From: UBA8886 sp963578705
GTDB lineage: Archaea; Thermoplasmatota; Poseidoniia; MGIII; CG-Epi1
Length of the DNA stretch: 27,583 nt
Reading direction: 5' to 3'
Assembly (NCBI GenBank): GCA_963578705.1
Contig: CAUZDT010000011.1
Location: 1 to 27,583 of the forward strand
Shown here: in pieces, positions 20,325-27,583 of the stretch
Numbering within the stretch: the stretch's first letter is position 1
Layout: each line of letters opens with the position of its first letter
The notes under the pieces: model-generated
Seen by the model: the letters and a program-made list of their open reading frames with translations, nothing else
Databases searched by the model: none
Told to the model about the DNA's origin: nothing
Position numbers and translations under genes: made by a program

Positions 20325-21623
20325 ATGGAACTGGACCCGTGGGCCAGTGACCGCATCAAGGACTACACGCGGCTGCGCGATCAGTTCGGGCTCGGGACGC
20401 TGGCGCCCGACGCGACGGGACTACCGGAAGGGTTGCTCTTCCGCCGCAGCATCGTCTTCGCGCACCGTGGTTGGGAGCCGTTCGGCCGCGCGCTGGCTGA
20501 TGGGAAGCCGACGGCGCTGATGACCGGGCTAATGCCGTCGGGGAAGATGCATCTCGGCCACAAAATGCTGCTCGACCAGGTCATCACCTACCAGCGGCTC
20601 GGTACCGACGTCTTCATCGTGGTCGCCGATCTCGAAGCGGCGGCGACGCGTGACCTGCCGCTCGACGAGTGCCGCGACTTTGCCGTCGCAGAATACCTGC
20701 GGCACTACGTCGCGCTCGGTCTCGAGCCGTGCCAGTTCTACTACCAGTCGGAGCGAGTGCAGGTGCTGCGGCTGACGCACCAGCTTTCGCACCGCGTCAA
20801 CTGGTCGAAACTCGAAGCGCTCTACGGATTCAGTGGCTCGACCAGCCTCGCGCATGCCAACGCGCCGCTACTGCAAGCGGGTGACATCCTCCATCCGCAG
20901 CTCGCGGAGTTCGGCGGCCCGCGGCCGACGCTCGTGCCAGTGGGCGTTGACCAGGATCCGCACCTGCGGCTGACGCGCGACCTCGTGGCGGCGGTGCGCA
21001 AGGTGCGCTGCCGGCAGGCGAAGGACGGCCGCATTGGCGCCTTCGCGACTGCCGGCGGCGGGACCGCGAAGCTGTTGAAGGATGCCGCCAAGCTCTGCCG
21101 CAAACTGGGCTTCAAAAAGCAGGAGCTGAACATCGATTATGGCGCGCTCTACCTCGATGACGCGAAGGCGGAAGACGTTGAGCATATAGACGCCGTACTG
21201 GCATACGTCGACGCGTCGCACGGTGGCTTCGGTTTTATGGTGCCTTCGAGCAGCTACCACCGGCTGATGCTCGGTCTTACCGGCGGCAAGATGTCCTCGT
21301 CGGAGCCCGACAGCGCCATCTTCCTCGCCGACTCTCCCAAGGAAGCGCAGGGCAAGGTGAAGCGGGCGCAGACAACCGGCGGCCAGACCGTTGAAGAGCA
21401 TCGGAAGACGGGCGGCCGCCCGCTCGAATGCCCGGTCTTCGAGCTCTATGCTTACCACCTGATGGACGACGACACAAAGCTCAAGGCAATTCACGACGGC
21501 TGCGCCGACGGCAGCTGGTTCTGCGGCGAGTGCAAGGCGCTCGCAGGCGACCTGCTCAGCGGCTTTCTGGAAGGCCACCAGTCGCGGCTGGCGAAAGCCG
21601 ATACAAAGGCATTCGCAGTTTAA
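20325..21623 (+). CDS. trpS: Tryptophanyl-tRNA synthetase, archaeal/eukaryotic type
   Basis: This class I synthetase charges tRNA-Trp. It has 432 residues. The HIGH-type signature is PSGKMHLGH (71-79), the KMSKS-type signature is KMSSS (322-326), and VGVDQDPHLRLTRD (207-219) is typical of archaeal and eukaryotic enzymes. Between about 225 and 300 lies an extra stretch of some 70 residues (with KLLKDAAKLCRKLGFKKQ and an acidic part) not expected between LTRD and the KMSKS region of short archaeal TrpRS. The C-terminal WFCGECK...GHQSRL is conserved. ATG 20325 fits the TATA spacing; the open frame from 20160 is antisense to dinB. It converges on lipB. Confidence 0.94.
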   Translation: MELDPWASDRIKDYTRLRDQFGLGTLAPDATGLPEGLLFRRSIVFAHRGWEPFGRALADGKPTALMTGLMPSGKMHLGHKMLLDQVITYQRLGTDVFIVVADLEAAATRDLPLDECRDFAVAEYLRHYVALGLEPCQFYYQSERVQVLRLTHQLSHRVNWSKLEALYGFSGSTSLAHANAPLLQAGDILHPQLAEFGGPRPTLVPVGVDQDPHLRLTRDLVAAVRKVRCRQAKDGRIGAFATAGGGTAKLLKDAAKLCRKLGFKKQELNIDYGALYLDDAKAEDVEHIDAVLAYVDASHGGFGFMVPSSSYHRLMLGLTGGKMSSSEPDSAIFLADSPKEAQGKVKRAQTTGGQTVEEHRKTGGRPLECPVFELYAYHLMDDDTKLKAIHDGCADGSWFCGECKALAGDLLSGFLEGHQSRLAKADTKAFAV

Positions 21624-21633
21624 ATATCAGTTG

Positions 21634-22308
21634 TCAGGAATCCCAGCCGCGCTCGGCGGCCATTTTGCGCCCCAGCACCACCGGCATCTGTGCCAGCAGC
21701 GCCGCCTCCATCGCGCGCATCGAAATATCGTGCCCGAGCGCCGCCAGCGATGTGTGCCGGCCCACCGGCAGGCCGCAGCCGGCGACTGCCTGCAGCCGGT
21801 CGCCGGGTGTCGTCAAATTGACGTCGAAGCCGTGGCGCGAGACCCATTGGCTGAACTGCAGCCCGATGCTCGCAATCTTGAAGCCGTCGAGCCAGACCCC
21901 CATCATGGCGGGGTTGCGCTCGGCGGCAACGCCGAAAGTTGCAAGTGCCCTGAGAATCCACTCCTCGATGAGTCCGATTACCGTGCGAATCGACTCTTCG
22001 CGCCAGCGGAAGACCGGGTAGCCGACGAGCTGCCCCGGCCCGTGCCAGGTGATGCCGCCGCCGCGGTCCACCTCGCGCGACGCGTAGCCGTTCGGCGCCG
22101 TGATGCCATCGACCTTCGCGCGGCGCCCGACGGTGATGACCTCGGGGTGCTCGACGAAAATCAGCGTGTCCGGGATTTCGCCGGCGATACGTTGCGCTTG
22201 CAGCGCCTGCATCGCCGCGTCGACCGTAGCGTGGGTGCGCTGGCCAGCGTGCAACAGCGTCACCGGCGCCATGCACGCCCGCGTTTCCAGCGTCGCGACC
22301 TCGCTCAT
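21634..22308 (-). CDS. lipB: Octanoyltransferase LipB
   Basis: LipB transfers octanoyl from acyl carrier protein to the lipoyl domain lysine, before LipA inserts sulfur. It has 224 residues. The motif RGGGITWHGPGQLVGYP (82-98), catalytic Lys144 (DGFKIASIG) and catalytic Cys178 (VAGCGLP) are present. ATG 22308 overlaps the lpd stop (ATGA); M13 is a possible shorter start. It is the last gene of the 2-oxoacid dehydrogenase operon, whose E2 is its likely substrate. The acyl donor in this archaeon is unknown, because archaea generally lack a standard type II fatty acid synthase. Confidence 0.94.
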   Translation of the reverse strand: MSEVATLETRACMAPVTLLHAGQRTHATVDAAMQALQAQRIAGEIPDTLIFVEHPEVITVGRRAKVDGITAPNGYASREVDRGGGITWHGPGQLVGYPVFRWREESIRTVIGLIEEWILRALATFGVAAERNPAMMGVWLDGFKIASIGLQFSQWVSRHGFDVNLTTPGDRLQAVAGCGLPVGRHTSLAALGHDISMRAMEAALLAQMPVVLGRKMAAERGWDS

Positions 22309-23717
22309 TTGGCGACGTGGATGGCTTTCCCCAGACCGGCCAGCGCCGCCTCGGCGAACGCCTCGGTCAGCGTGGGGTGAACGTGGATGGTCCCAGCAAT
22401 GTCCTCCAGCCGCGCCCCCATCTCGAGCGCGTGCGCAAATTCCCCGCTCAGTTCGGCAACGTGCGCGCCGACGGCGTGAATGCCGACGATGACGTCGTCA
22501 TCGCGCCGGGCGGTGATGCGCACGAAGCCGCCGTCGACGCCTGCCTGCATCGCCAGCGCGCGTCCGCTGGCAGCGAAGGGGAACTTACCGATGGTCGTGG
22601 CAATGCCGGCTTTCTCCGCCTCGGTCGGCGTCAGGCCGACGCCGACGATTTCTGGCTCGGTGAAGCAGACCGCCGGGATGGCGACCGGGTTGAATTCGCG
22701 GCGGTGGCCGGCGATGATTTCGGCGACCATCTCGCCCTGCGCCGACGCCTTGTGCGCCAGCATCGGCTCGCCGACCAGGTCACCGATGGCCCAGACGTTG
22801 CGCATCGACGTGCGGCAACGGCTGTCGACCCTGACGAACGCGCCGTCCAGGTCGATCGCCATGTTCTCCAGCCCCCAGCCTTCGGTGCAGGGGCGGCGGC
22901 CGACGGTTACGAGCACGCGGTCGCCCTTCGCCTTCTGCGGTTTTCCGTTGGAGTCGGTGAACTCGATTGTCGTCGTTTTCCCGCGCGTCTTCGCCGCCGT
23001 CGCCTTTGCGTCCAAGTGCACCGGCACCTTGTGCTTGCGCAGCCACATTGAAATCGGCCGCACCAGCTCGGCATCGTAGAGCGGCAGTATGCGGTCCAGC
23101 GCCTCAATGAATTCGACTTCGCAGCCGAGCTTGCGGTAGGCGATGCCGAGCTCAAGGCCGATGTAGCCGGCGCCGATTATCACCAGCTTGCGCGGCAGCT
23201 CCCCTAGTTCGAGCGCCTCGGTCGACGAGATGATGTTGCCACCGAACGGCATGAACGGTAGCTCGGTCGCCCGCGAGCCTGTGGCAAGGATGACATGCTC
23301 GGCCGTGATGGTCACGCTGCCGTCAACGGTTTCGACATCGCAGGTCTTGCCGTCGCGGAAGGTGGCCCAGCCTTGCAGCAGCTCGACGCCCGCTTTCTTC
23401 AGCAGTGTTTCGACGCCGCTGTTGAGCTTGTCGACAATCGACTCCTTCCACGCCACTAGCGCGCCCATATTCAGCAGCGGGCCGTCGGGGAGCGAGATGC
23501 CCATCTCGCCCGCGCCAGCGTGCGCGCCCAGTTCCTCGAAGCGGTTCGCGGCGTGAATCACCGCCTTCGACGGAATGCAGCCGCGAATCAGGCAGGTGCC
23601 ACCGGCGCGGTCGCCCTCGACGATAATAGTATCGAGCCCGAGCTGCCCGGCGCGGATGGCGGCGACGTAGCCTCCCGGTCCGGCGCCGACTACCAGTACC
23701 TTGCAGTTGCGTTCCAT
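22305..23717 (-). CDS. lpdA: Dihydrolipoyl dehydrogenase (E3)
   Basis: The FAD-dependent enzyme reoxidises dihydrolipoyl groups of E2 with NAD+. It has 470 residues. FAD fold GAGPGG is at 11-16, redox disulfide C42/C47 in GGTCLIRGCIPSK, NAD fold GAGYIGLELG near the middle, and active-site H447/E452 in HVHPTLTEAF. It starts two bases after the E2 stop (23720), without a clear ribosome site, so coupling with E2 is likely. Its stop overlaps lipB by four bases. Confidence 0.97.
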   Translation of the reverse strand: MERNCKVLVVGAGPGGYVAAIRAGQLGLDTIIVEGDRAGGTCLIRGCIPSKAVIHAANRFEELGAHAGAGEMGISLPDGPLLNMGALVAWKESIVDKLNSGVETLLKKAGVELLQGWATFRDGKTCDVETVDGSVTITAEHVILATGSRATELPFMPFGGNIISSTEALELGELPRKLVIIGAGYIGLELGIAYRKLGCEVEFIEALDRILPLYDAELVRPISMWLRKHKVPVHLDAKATAAKTRGKTTTIEFTDSNGKPQKAKGDRVLVTVGRRPCTEGWGLENMAIDLDGAFVRVDSRCRTSMRNVWAIGDLVGEPMLAHKASAQGEMVAEIIAGHRREFNPVAIPAVCFTEPEIVGVGLTPTEAEKAGIATTIGKFPFAASGRALAMQAGVDGGFVRITARRDDDVIVGIHAVGAHVAELSGEFAHALEMGARLEDIAGTIHVHPTLTEAFAEAALAGLGKAIHVAK

Positions 23718-23719
23718 AG

Positions 23720-24970
23720 TTAGATGAAGATGGTCGCCGGATGTTCCAGCATCTGCTTCAGCGTCTGCATCATCCGGGCGCCGTCATAGCCGTCGACGAC
23801 ACGGTGGTCGAACGACCCCGAGAGATTCATCATGCGCCGCACGACGATATTGCTGTCGCGCACGACCGCTCGCTCCTCGGCCTTGTGGACGCCGATAATC
23901 GCGACTTCGGGGTGGTTGATAATTGGCGTCGCGCCCAAACCACCCAGTGCGCCCAGGCTGGTGATGGTAATCGTCGAGCCCGAAAGTTCTTCGGTCGTGG
24001 CGGTCTTCTCGCGCGCCGCCTGCGAGACGCGCCGCATTTCATTGGCGCAGTCCCAGACGTCGCGCGCCTCGGCGTGCCGCACCACCGGCACCATCAACCC
24101 GTCATCGGTCTGCGTCGCGATGCCAACGTGCAGCGCCTCGTGCTGGACGACGACGTTGCGCTCGTCGTCGTAGAGCGCGTTGCAGCCCGGATGCTGCTGG
24201 AGCGTCCGCACCAGCGCCTGCATCAGGAACGGCAGGTAGGTCAGCTTCGGCTGTTCGCCGCTGCGCGTCGCGTTCAGGTGCTGGCGCAGCGATTCCAGCT
24301 CGGTAATGTCAATCTCCTCGAGATAGCTGAAGTGCGGGATGCGCGACTTGGACTGTGCCATCTTGGCGGCAATCTTGCGCCGCAGCCCGATGACCGGGAT
24401 TTCGGTCGTGCCGGTCCGCTTCAGCCCCCGCTGCCCCCCCGTCAGGCGACCCCCCGCCTGCAGGAACGCATCCAGGTCAGCGTGCGAAATCCGCCCTGCC
24501 GGTCCGCTACCGGGCACTCCGGTCAGCTCGACCCCCGCTTCGCGCGCCCGCCGCCGCACCGCGGGCGACGCGAGCGGCCGCTTGCCCGTCGCGGCTAGTG
24601 CGGCCGCAGGTGCGGGCGCCGTGGGCGCGGGCGCAGGAGCCAGTCTGTTGGTTGGCGCGGGTACCGGTTCGGGCTCTGGCTCCGGAGTGGCTTCGGGTTC
24701 AGTCTCCGGCTCGGCCTCCTCGCCCTTGCCTTCAACGTCAAATACAATCAGTTCGGCGCCGACTGGGACCATGTCTCCCGGCTTGCCTGTCGTTGAGAGC
24801 ACCTTGCCGCTGACGGGCGATGGAATCGCAACGGTTGCCTTGTCGGTCATCAGGTCCACCAGCGGTTGGTCCTCCGTGACCGCGTCGCCAGGCTTGACCT
24901 TCCAGTCGACAATCTCACCTTCGACAATGCCTTCGCCGACATCCGGCAGCTTGAAAACGTACTTGCCCAT
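23720..24970 (-). CDS. Lipoyl acyltransferase, E2 of 2-oxoacid dehydrogenase complex
   Basis: The 416-residue protein forms the core of the complex. One N-terminal lipoyl domain carries K44 (MTDKATVAI). A Glu-Pro and Ala-Pro linker follows, then a peripheral-subunit-binding domain (about 145-180, LASPAVRRRAREAGVELTGV) and the catalytic domain with HRVVDG (H389, D393), the CoA-acyltransferase motif. ATG 24970 is chosen because it gives the canonical start GKYVFKLPDVGEG; nine extra codons upstream would overlap the E1-beta gene. It starts one base after the E1-beta stop. E1 types in this operon point to a branched-chain acyltransferase. Confidence 0.95.
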   Translation of the reverse strand: MGKYVFKLPDVGEGIVEGEIVDWKVKPGDAVTEDQPLVDLMTDKATVAIPSPVSGKVLSTTGKPGDMVPVGAELIVFDVEGKGEEAEPETEPEATPEPEPEPVPAPTNRLAPAPAPTAPAPAAALAATGKRPLASPAVRRRAREAGVELTGVPGSGPAGRISHADLDAFLQAGGRLTGGQRGLKRTGTTEIPVIGLRRKIAAKMAQSKSRIPHFSYLEEIDITELESLRQHLNATRSGEQPKLTYLPFLMQALVRTLQQHPGCNALYDDERNVVVQHEALHVGIATQTDDGLMVPVVRHAEARDVWDCANEMRRVSQAAREKTATTEELSGSTITITSLGALGGLGATPIINHPEVAIIGVHKAEERAVVRDSNIVVRRMMNLSGSFDHRVVDGYDGARMMQTLKQMLEHPATIFI

Positions 24971-24971
24971 T

Positions 24972-25988
24972 TCAGTTGTCCACCATCGTACGTGCAATCG
25001 CTTCCATCACTCGCTCCTGGCTGGGGAAGTACTCCCATTCCAGCGTGTGTGGAAAAGGAGTGTCCCAGCCGGTAACGCGCTCGACCGGCGCCTCAAGGTG
25101 CCAGAAACACTCCTCCATGATTTGCGCCGCCAGCTCGCCCCCGTAGCCGCTCGTGCGCGGCGCTTCGTGGACGACCACGCAGCGGCCGGTCTTCTCGACG
25201 CTGCTGACGATTGCCTCCAGGTCGAGCGGCAGCAGCGATCGCAAATCGATGACCTCGCAGCTGGCTTTGCTGCGCGCGGTGGCTGCCTGCGCGACATGCA
25301 CCATCGTGCCCCACGCCAGCAGCGTCACGTCGCTGCCCTCGGTGACGACGTTCGCCTCGCCGAGCGGGATGCGGTAGTAATCCTCCGGAACCTCCCCGCC
25401 CGGGTGGGTGTCCCACTTCCTGGCAGCGGCGGTGTGATCACCATCGAATGGACCGTTGTAGAGCCGTTTGGGTTCGAAAAATATGACGGGGTCGTCGTCC
25501 TCGACCGCCGTAGTCAGTAGTCCCTTGGCATCGTAGGGATTCGACACGACGACCACCTTCAGTCCTGGAGTGTGGGTGAAGTAGACTTCGGGCGACTGCG
25601 AGTGGTAGTGGCCGCCGCGGATACCGCCCCCGCACGGTGCGCGAATGGTTACCGGCGCCCAGTATTCGCCGCCCGAACGGTAGCGTAGCTTGGCCAGCTC
25701 ACTGGTAATCTGGTCAAAGGCGGGAAAAATATAGTCGGCGAACTGCATTTCAGCCACGGGCCGGAGCCCATTAATGCCCATGCCGATGGCAATCGAGGCG
25801 ATGCCTCCCTCTGAGAGCGGCGTGTCGAAGACGCGATGCAGCCCATATTTTGCCTGTAGCCCGTTGGTACAGCGGAAGACGCCGCCGAAGTAGCCGACAT
25901 CCTCGCCGAAAATCACGACGTTTTCATCGCGCTCGAGCATCGTGTCGAGCGCGCTGTTGACTGCCTGGACGATATTCATCTGCGCCAT
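24972..25988 (-). CDS. 2-oxoacid dehydrogenase E1 beta, branched-chain type
   Basis: With E1-alpha it decarboxylates 2-oxo acids using thiamine diphosphate and reductively acylates E2. It has 338 residues. Segments such as EDVGYFGGVFRCTNGLQ, EMQFADYIFPAFDQI, YHSQSPEVYFTHTPGLKVV and ECFWHLEAPVERVTGWDTPFPH follow branched-chain (BCKDH) beta subunits more closely than pyruvate dehydrogenase beta. ATG 25988 directly abuts the E1-alpha stop with a GGGGGT stretch upstream. The substrates are thus probably valine/leucine/isoleucine keto acids; a broader range including pyruvate is not excluded. Confidence 0.95.
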   Translation of the reverse strand: MAQMNIVQAVNSALDTMLERDENVVIFGEDVGYFGGVFRCTNGLQAKYGLHRVFDTPLSEGGIASIAIGMGINGLRPVAEMQFADYIFPAFDQITSELAKLRYRSGGEYWAPVTIRAPCGGGIRGGHYHSQSPEVYFTHTPGLKVVVVSNPYDAKGLLTTAVEDDDPVIFFEPKRLYNGPFDGDHTAAARKWDTHPGGEVPEDYYRIPLGEANVVTEGSDVTLLAWGTMVHVAQAATARSKASCEVIDLRSLLPLDLEAIVSSVEKTGRCVVVHEAPRTSGYGGELAAQIMEECFWHLEAPVERVTGWDTPFPHTLEWEYFPSQERVMEAIARTMVDN

Positions 25989-27215
25989 TCAGACCCCCAG
26001 CTGCTGCCGCTGTTTGCGCAGGTGCGGCAGTTCGTTTTTATAGACGTCTTCGAAAAGCGTGCTCGCCGGCGGATACGGCCCCTCGTCAAGCGTGCCGAAT
26101 TCCTCCGCCTTTTTGTAGGACTTGATGACAAGTTCATTGAGTTCCTTCTCCAGTGCTTTATGCTTCTTGTTGTCCCATTCACCAATCGCCTTGAGGTGGG
26201 CCTTCAGCCGCTCGATCGGGTCTCCCAGCGGCCATGATTTCCACTCATCCTTCGGCCGGTAGCGCGTCGGGTCGTCGCTGGTCGAGTGCGCCTCGCCCCG
26301 GTAGGTGAAGACCTCGATAAAGGTCGCACCAAGTCCTTGCCGCGCGCGCTCGGCGGCCCACTGCGTCACAGCGTAGAGCGCCAGGAAGTCGTTGCCGTCA
26401 ACGCGAATCGATGGCAGGCCGTAAGCGATGCCGCGCGCCGCAAAGGTAGCGCCGCCGATTGAGATATTCATGTGGGTCGAGATGGCCCACTGGTTGTTGA
26501 CCACGTTCAGGATTACCGGCGCGCGGTAGACTGCGGCGAAGTTGATAGCGTAATGGAAATCTCCCTCGGCAGCGGTTCCATCCCCCACCCATGAGATGGC
26601 CACGTTCTCCTCACCGCGGTAGGCAAATGCCATCGCAGCGCCGACCGCCTGCGGGAATTGCGTTCCCACCGGCGATGAAATCGAGACGAAATTGCCCTCG
26701 CGCCAGGTGTAGTGGACCGGCATCTGTCGTCCCTTGGCGTTATCGCGCTGGTTGGAAATGCAGTGGCACATCATGTCTACCAGATCCCGCCCGCGTACCA
26801 GCTGCAGCCCCGGCTGGCGGTAGCTCGGGAACAGTATGTCCTCGTCGCGCAGCGCCATTCCCTGCGCGATGGCCACGGCCTCCTCACCGAGCGATTTCAT
26901 GTAGAACGAGAGCTTGCCGGTACGCTGCAGTGTCTGCATGCGGTCGTCGTAGATGCGCAGCAGCAACATGTGCCGCAGCCCGGTGCGCAGCGTCTCGGCG
27001 TCGAGCTTCGGGTCCCAGTCGCCTACCGCCTTGTGCTTATCGTCGAGCACGCGCACCAGCGAGAATGCTAGGTCGTGCATCTCTGCCGCATCGCCGTCGA
27101 CCGCTGGCTTCAGCGCCTCGCCTGCCTTGGGCAGTTTGAGCTGGCTGAAGTCGGGCTGCTCACCCGGCCGCGCCGGCGGTTCCGGCACGTGTAGCGTGCG
27201 CCGCTTCCGGCTCAC
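25989..27215 (-). CDS. 2-oxoacid dehydrogenase E1 alpha, branched-chain type
   Basis: The thiamine-diphosphate-binding subunit has 408 residues. The ThDP motif runs from GDG (211-213) to NN (240-241, VVNNQWAIST). LQRTGKLSFYMKSLGEEA (96-113), FPSYRQPG and HSTSDDPTRYRP (310-321, the loop phosphorylated in mitochondrial BCKDH) match bacterial branched-chain E1-alpha. An N-terminal extension of about 70 residues resembles that of bacterial BkdA1. GTG 27215 overlaps the lipA stop (GTGA). The bacterial character suggests lateral origin of the operon; a tree is needed to show it. Confidence 0.95.
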   Translation of the reverse strand: MSRKRRTLHVPEPPARPGEQPDFSQLKLPKAGEALKPAVDGDAAEMHDLAFSLVRVLDDKHKAVGDWDPKLDAETLRTGLRHMLLLRIYDDRMQTLQRTGKLSFYMKSLGEEAVAIAQGMALRDEDILFPSYRQPGLQLVRGRDLVDMMCHCISNQRDNAKGRQMPVHYTWREGNFVSISSPVGTQFPQAVGAAMAFAYRGEENVAISWVGDGTAAEGDFHYAINFAAVYRAPVILNVVNNQWAISTHMNISIGGATFAARGIAYGLPSIRVDGNDFLALYAVTQWAAERARQGLGATFIEVFTYRGEAHSTSDDPTRYRPKDEWKSWPLGDPIERLKAHLKAIGEWDNKKHKALEKELNELVIKSYKKAEEFGTLDEGPYPPASTLFEDVYKNELPHLRKQRQQLGV

Positions 27216-27583
27216 GCGACCACCTGCAGCCCCGCTGTGACCGGTTCGCCCTGCGCCGCCGCCAGTAGCGACTCGGCACGGTAGGAGGAGCGCACCAGTG
27301 GTCCCGACGCGATGGCGCGGAAGCCCAGCTCGCGGGCGGTGCGTGCCAGCGCGTCAAACCGCTCGGGCGTCACGAACTCGCGGACGGGGTGGTAACCCGG
27401 CCCCGGCGCGAGGTATTGCCCGAGCGTCAGCAGTTCCACGCCAACGTCGCGCAGCGCGCTGAACGCGTCGTGAATTTCAGCCTCGGTCTCGCCCAGCCCG
27501 AGCATGATGCTCGACTTGGTCACCAGCTCCGGGCGCAATTTCTTCGCCGCCGCGAGGATGCGCAGTGACTGCGCGAAGCTGGC
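27212..27583 (-). CDS. lipA: Lipoyl synthase LipA (3' part only)
   Basis: The frame is open to the window end, so the N-terminus with the radical-SAM CX3CX2C cluster is outside. The C-terminal part is clear: SFAQSLRIL, TKSSIMLGLGET, LLTLGQYLAPG, and the end motif ASGPLVRSSYRAE, in which the Ser of RSSY is the unusual ligand of the auxiliary iron-sulfur cluster. LipA inserts two sulfurs into octanoyl-E2. It overlaps E1-alpha by four bases and heads, within this window, the lipoylation and dehydrogenase operon. Confidence 0.95.
   Translation of the reverse strand, partial: ASFAQSLRILAAAKKLRPELVTKSSIMLGLGETEAEIHDAFSALRDVGVELLTLGQYLAPGPGYHPVREFVTPERFDALARTARELGFRAIASGPLVRSSYRAESLLAAAQGEPVTAGLQVVA

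Noticed and set aside
20270..20359. Longer dinB start
   Set aside because: It would overlap the trpS start and the shared promoter; ATG 20269 gives the normal polymerase IV N-terminus.

Overview
This window looks archaeal. The evidence is a TATA-binding protein, an archaeal Dph2, a type II methionine aminopeptidase, a Hel308 helicase, the large subunit of replication factor C, an archaeal/eukaryotic-type TrpRS, a DRG-family GTPase and a Pop5-like RNase P protein, together with TATA boxes sitting about 28 bases before many start codons. High G+C, a secreted propeller-PKD protein with an archaeosortase-like tail, and a bacterial-type branched-chain 2-oxoacid dehydrogenase operon suggest a heterotrophic marine Thermoplasmatota lineage (Marine Group II/III type). 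That placement is inference; only a phylogeny would settle it.

Layout. Bases 1-2800 (+): the 3' part of an acidic repeat protein with a Tudor-like fold and a CCHC zinc knuckle; tRNA-Gln(CTG) with an unusual C33; then an overlapping set of small membrane protein, PqqD-like protein, mini zinc ribbon and dph2. Bases 2800-9140 (+): tbp, an asparagine-synthase-like ligase, a MazG-like pyrophosphohydrolase, citrate synthase, Sua5/TsaC, methionine aminopeptidase and a ClC channel with two CBS domains. Bases 9295-10329 (+): a SAP-domain protein with a histone-H1-like tail, ending tail-to-tail with a DRG GTPase (-), which is preceded by tRNA-Val(CAC) (-). Bases 11540-16919 (+): Pop5-like RNase P protein, a zinc-ribbon membrane protein, hel308, a six-helix membrane protein and rfcL. 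Bases 16937-20269 (-): a large secreted propeller/PKD protein and DNA polymerase IV. Bases 20325-21623 (+): trpS. Bases 21634-27583 (-): one tight operon read lipA (partial), E1-alpha, E1-beta, E2, lpd, lipB, which supplies a lipoylated 2-oxoacid dehydrogenase complex and the enzymes that make its lipoyl cofactor.

Expression logic. Probable first cistrons (tbp, gltA, rnp2, the 11880 gene, the 14671 gene, trpS, the DRG gene, the propeller gene) carry an A/T box starting 27-29 bases before the chosen start, as expected for leaderless mRNAs. Internal cistrons instead overlap the previous stop by 4-11 bases or follow it directly, some with a GGAGG-type ribosome site. Two divergent intergenic regions appear to use a single shared A/T box in both directions.

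I see no CRISPR array, insertion sequence, prophage or defence island. The most unusual items are the ClC protein lacking both transporter glutamates, the TBP with a degenerate N-terminal stirrup, the C33 tRNA-Gln, the zinc-knuckle/Tudor protein, the orphan PqqD-like gene cluster, and the shared tRNA/RNase P promoter.
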